Below are positions 6,100-6,964 of a stretch of DNA of 6,964 nucleotides, in pieces. The stretch covers positions 1 through 6,964 of the forward strand of contig JAHINZ010000357.1 of NCBI GenBank assembly GCA_018895795.1, read 5' to 3'. Within the stretch, counting starts at the first letter, position 1, and each line of letters begins with the position of its first letter. A program made the translations under genes and the position numbers. This DNA is from Alphaproteobacteria bacterium. Lineage in GTDB: Bacteria; Pseudomonadota; Alphaproteobacteria; Caulobacterales; Caulobacteraceae. The notes beneath the pieces are model-generated. The model searched no databases. It was given only the letters and a program-made list of their open reading frames with translations, and was not told the DNA's origin.

Positions 6100-6115
6100 T
6101 GACCCCGAATCCCCA

Positions 6116-6130
6116 TTAATGGAGATTAAC
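6116..6130 (+). promoter_or_regulatory. CtrA-type box with a 6-base spacer, over the creS -10 element
   Basis: TTAA (6116-6119), six bases, TTAAC (6126-6130). The CtrA cell-cycle regulator consensus is TTAA, seven bases, TTAAC, so both half-sites are perfect but the spacer is one short. The right half overlaps the candidate creS -10 element, so binding would be expected to repress. The left half sits in the 10-base palindrome CCATTAATGG (6113-6122). Confidence 0.35.
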
Positions 6131-6148
6131 ACGGTAGTCGAACGTCAA
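6124..6148 (-). promoter_or_regulatory. Candidate creS promoter
   Basis: On the minus strand TTGACG (6148 to 6143) is followed after 13 bases by TTAATC (6129 to 6124), preceded by TG. This agrees with the Caulobacter housekeeping pattern: TTGACG exact, TANAWC in five of six positions, and a spacing inside the 13-17 range that pattern allows. Transcription would start near 6117, giving a leader of about 74 bases. It is the best promoter match in the window. Confidence 0.6.
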
Positions 6149-6160
6149 GTTCAATGTCGA

Positions 6161-6192
6161 GTGCGCAGACGTCGCACCCGGCGATCGCCGGG
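6161..6192. repeat. Inverted repeat and 16-base perfect palindrome upstream of the creS promoter
   Basis: CCCGGCGATCGCCGGG (6177-6192) is a perfect 16-base palindrome. Overlapping its edge, GTGCG (6161-6165) and CGCAC (6173-6177) form a second inverted repeat with a seven-base spacer. Both lie 13 or more bases upstream of the creS -35 hexamer, a usual place for an activator site, and 62 or more bases beyond the ahpF stop. Confidence 0.5.
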
Positions 6193-6196
6193 CCTT

Positions 6197-6226
6197 GCCG
6201 CGCCGGCCCGCAGGGCCCGACGCGGC
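6197..6226. repeat. Long imperfect hairpin in the ahpF-creS gap
   Basis: GCCGCG (6197-6202) pairs with CGCGGC (6221-6226), and inside GGCCC (6205-6209) pairs with GGGCC (6213-6217), giving 11 GC pairs with a small internal loop. No T-run follows on either strand, so if it ends the ahpF message it would be as a 3'-stabilising or Rho-associated structure. Confidence 0.45.
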
Positions 6227-6234
6227 GTTGGTCG

Positions 6235-6252
6235 AAAACCCGGCGCGACGGG
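6235..6252 (-). terminator. Weak possible intrinsic terminator after ahpF
   Basis: On the minus strand, two bases after the ahpF stop, CCCG and CGGG (6249-6252 with 6239-6242) form a four-pair stem with a six-base loop, followed by TTTT (6238 to 6235). The stem is short, so termination is likely to be incomplete. Confidence 0.3.
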
Positions 6253-6254
6253 CC

Positions 6255-6964
6255 CTAGGCGGCGGCCTGTTCGGCCTGTTCGGCTGGCTGGGCCGGATCC
6301 AGGCGGATCAGATAGTCGAACGCCGACAGCGAGGCCTTCGACCCCTCGCCCATGGCGATGATGATCTGCTTGTAGGGCGTGGTGGTCGCGTCGCCGGCGG
6401 CGAACACGCCCGGGATCGAGGTCTCGCCGCGATAATCCACCTCGATCTCGCCGCGATTGCTCAAGGCCACGCCGCTGTCCTTCAGCCATTCGGTGTTGGG
6501 GACCAGGCCGATCTGCACGAACACGCCCTCCAGATCGACGCGATGGACGGCGTCGCTGTCGCGGTCCTTGTAAGTCAGGCCGTTGACCTTGGCGCCGTCG
6601 CCGAGGATCTCGGTGGTCATGGCCGATCTGACGATGCTGACGTTGGGCAGGCTGGCCAGCTTGCGCTGCAGCACCGCGTCGGCCCGCAACTGGCTGTCGA
6701 ACTCGATCAGGGTGACATGGGCGACGATGCCGGCCAGGTCGATGGCCGCCTCGACGCCGCTGTTGCCGCCGCCGATCACCGCCACGCGCTTGCCCTTGTA
6801 GAGCGGGCCGTCGCAGTGCGGGCAATAGGCCACGCCCCGGTTCTTGTATTCGGTCTCGCCGGGGACATTGACGTTCCGCCAGCGGGCGCCGGTCGACAGG
6901 ATCACGCTGCGCGACTTCAGGCTGGCGCCGTTCTCGAGCTTGACCTCGATCAGGCCGCCGGGGC
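6255..6964 (-). CDS. ahpF: Alkyl hydroperoxide reductase subunit F, NADH-dependent flavoprotein (5' end missing)
   Basis: AhpF takes electrons from NADH through FAD and a redox-active cysteine pair and passes them, via its own N-terminal thioredoxin-like domain, to the peroxidase AhpC, which reduces hydrogen peroxide and organic hydroperoxides in the cytoplasm. The frame is open to the window edge; 235 C-terminal residues of a usual 520-530 are present, so the N-terminal domain and first FAD segment are not seen. Visible: the redox motif CPHC at visible residues 47-50 in AYCPHCDGP, which separates AhpF from thioredoxin reductase (CATC); the NADH-binding GGGNSGVEAA (64-73); the second FAD motif GVFAAGDATTTPYKQ (185-199); the closing MGEGSKASLSAFDYLIR. 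The last 14 residues are an Ala/Gln/Glu-rich tail with an EQAEQA duplication, encoded by two exact copies of CGGCCTGTT (6263-6280). The upstream partner ahpC, if present, lies outside. The stop is TAG at 6257-6255. Confidence 0.95.
   Translation of the reverse strand, partial: PGGLIEVKLENGASLKSRSVILSTGARWRNVNVPGETEYKNRGVAYCPHCDGPLYKGKRVAVIGGGNSGVEAAIDLAGIVAHVTLIEFDSQLRADAVLQRKLASLPNVSIVRSAMTTEILGDGAKVNGLTYKDRDSDAVHRVDLEGVFVQIGLVPNTEWLKDSGVALSNRGEIEVDYRGETSIPGVFAAGDATTTPYKQIIIAMGEGSKASLSAFDYLIRLDPAQPAEQAEQAAA

Overview
The window is high-GC DNA that most resembles a Caulobacter or a very close relative (Caulobacteraceae, Alphaproteobacteria). The strongest pointer is a gene at 4664-6043 (minus strand) that looks like creS, encoding crescentin, the curvature-determining coiled-coil filament protein. 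It has the expected length, a basic N-terminal segment starting MRLLSKN and a long proline-free coiled coil. Caulobacter-style promoter elements and alphaproteobacterial intergenic hairpin repeats fit the same origin. No mobile element, CRISPR array, rRNA or tRNA gene is visible.

Layout. (1) 1-1281, plus: the C-terminal 426 residues of an M3-family zinc peptidase of the Dcp type, cut by the window edge. (2) 1282-1439: a gap filled by two inverted copies of a hairpin-bearing repeat. (3) 1440-2408, plus: a secreted TraB/GumN-family protein whose two hallmark histidine motifs are both degenerate. (4) 2409-2531: a second, unrelated inverted pair of repeats between two convergent genes. (5) 2532-3755, minus: a fold-type I PLP aminotransferase of the LysN/2-aminoadipate type. 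(6) 3756-4013: a divergent intergenic region with candidate promoters, inverted repeats and a clear ribosome binding site. (7) 4014-4544, plus: a small exported SRPBCC/START-like protein. (8) 4599-4629: a strong bidirectional intrinsic terminator. (9) 4664-6043, minus: creS. (10) 6044-6254: the creS control region, with a structured leader, a TTGACG promoter, a near-consensus CtrA-type box over the -10 element and several palindromes. (11) 6255-6964, minus: the C-terminal 235 residues of AhpF, the flavoprotein reductase of the alkyl hydroperoxide reductase system, cut by the window edge.

The genes do not form one pathway. They are mostly single transcription units: a cytoplasmic peptide-degrading enzyme, two exported proteins of unknown role, an amino-acid aminotransferase, a cell-shape cytoskeletal protein and a peroxide-defence reductase. 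ahpF and creS are co-directional with a 211-nt gap that carries its own creS promoter. No wholly new multi-gene system is evident. The points most worth checking are the creS control region, the apparently inactivated TraB/GumN protein, and the covarying inverted repeat pairs.
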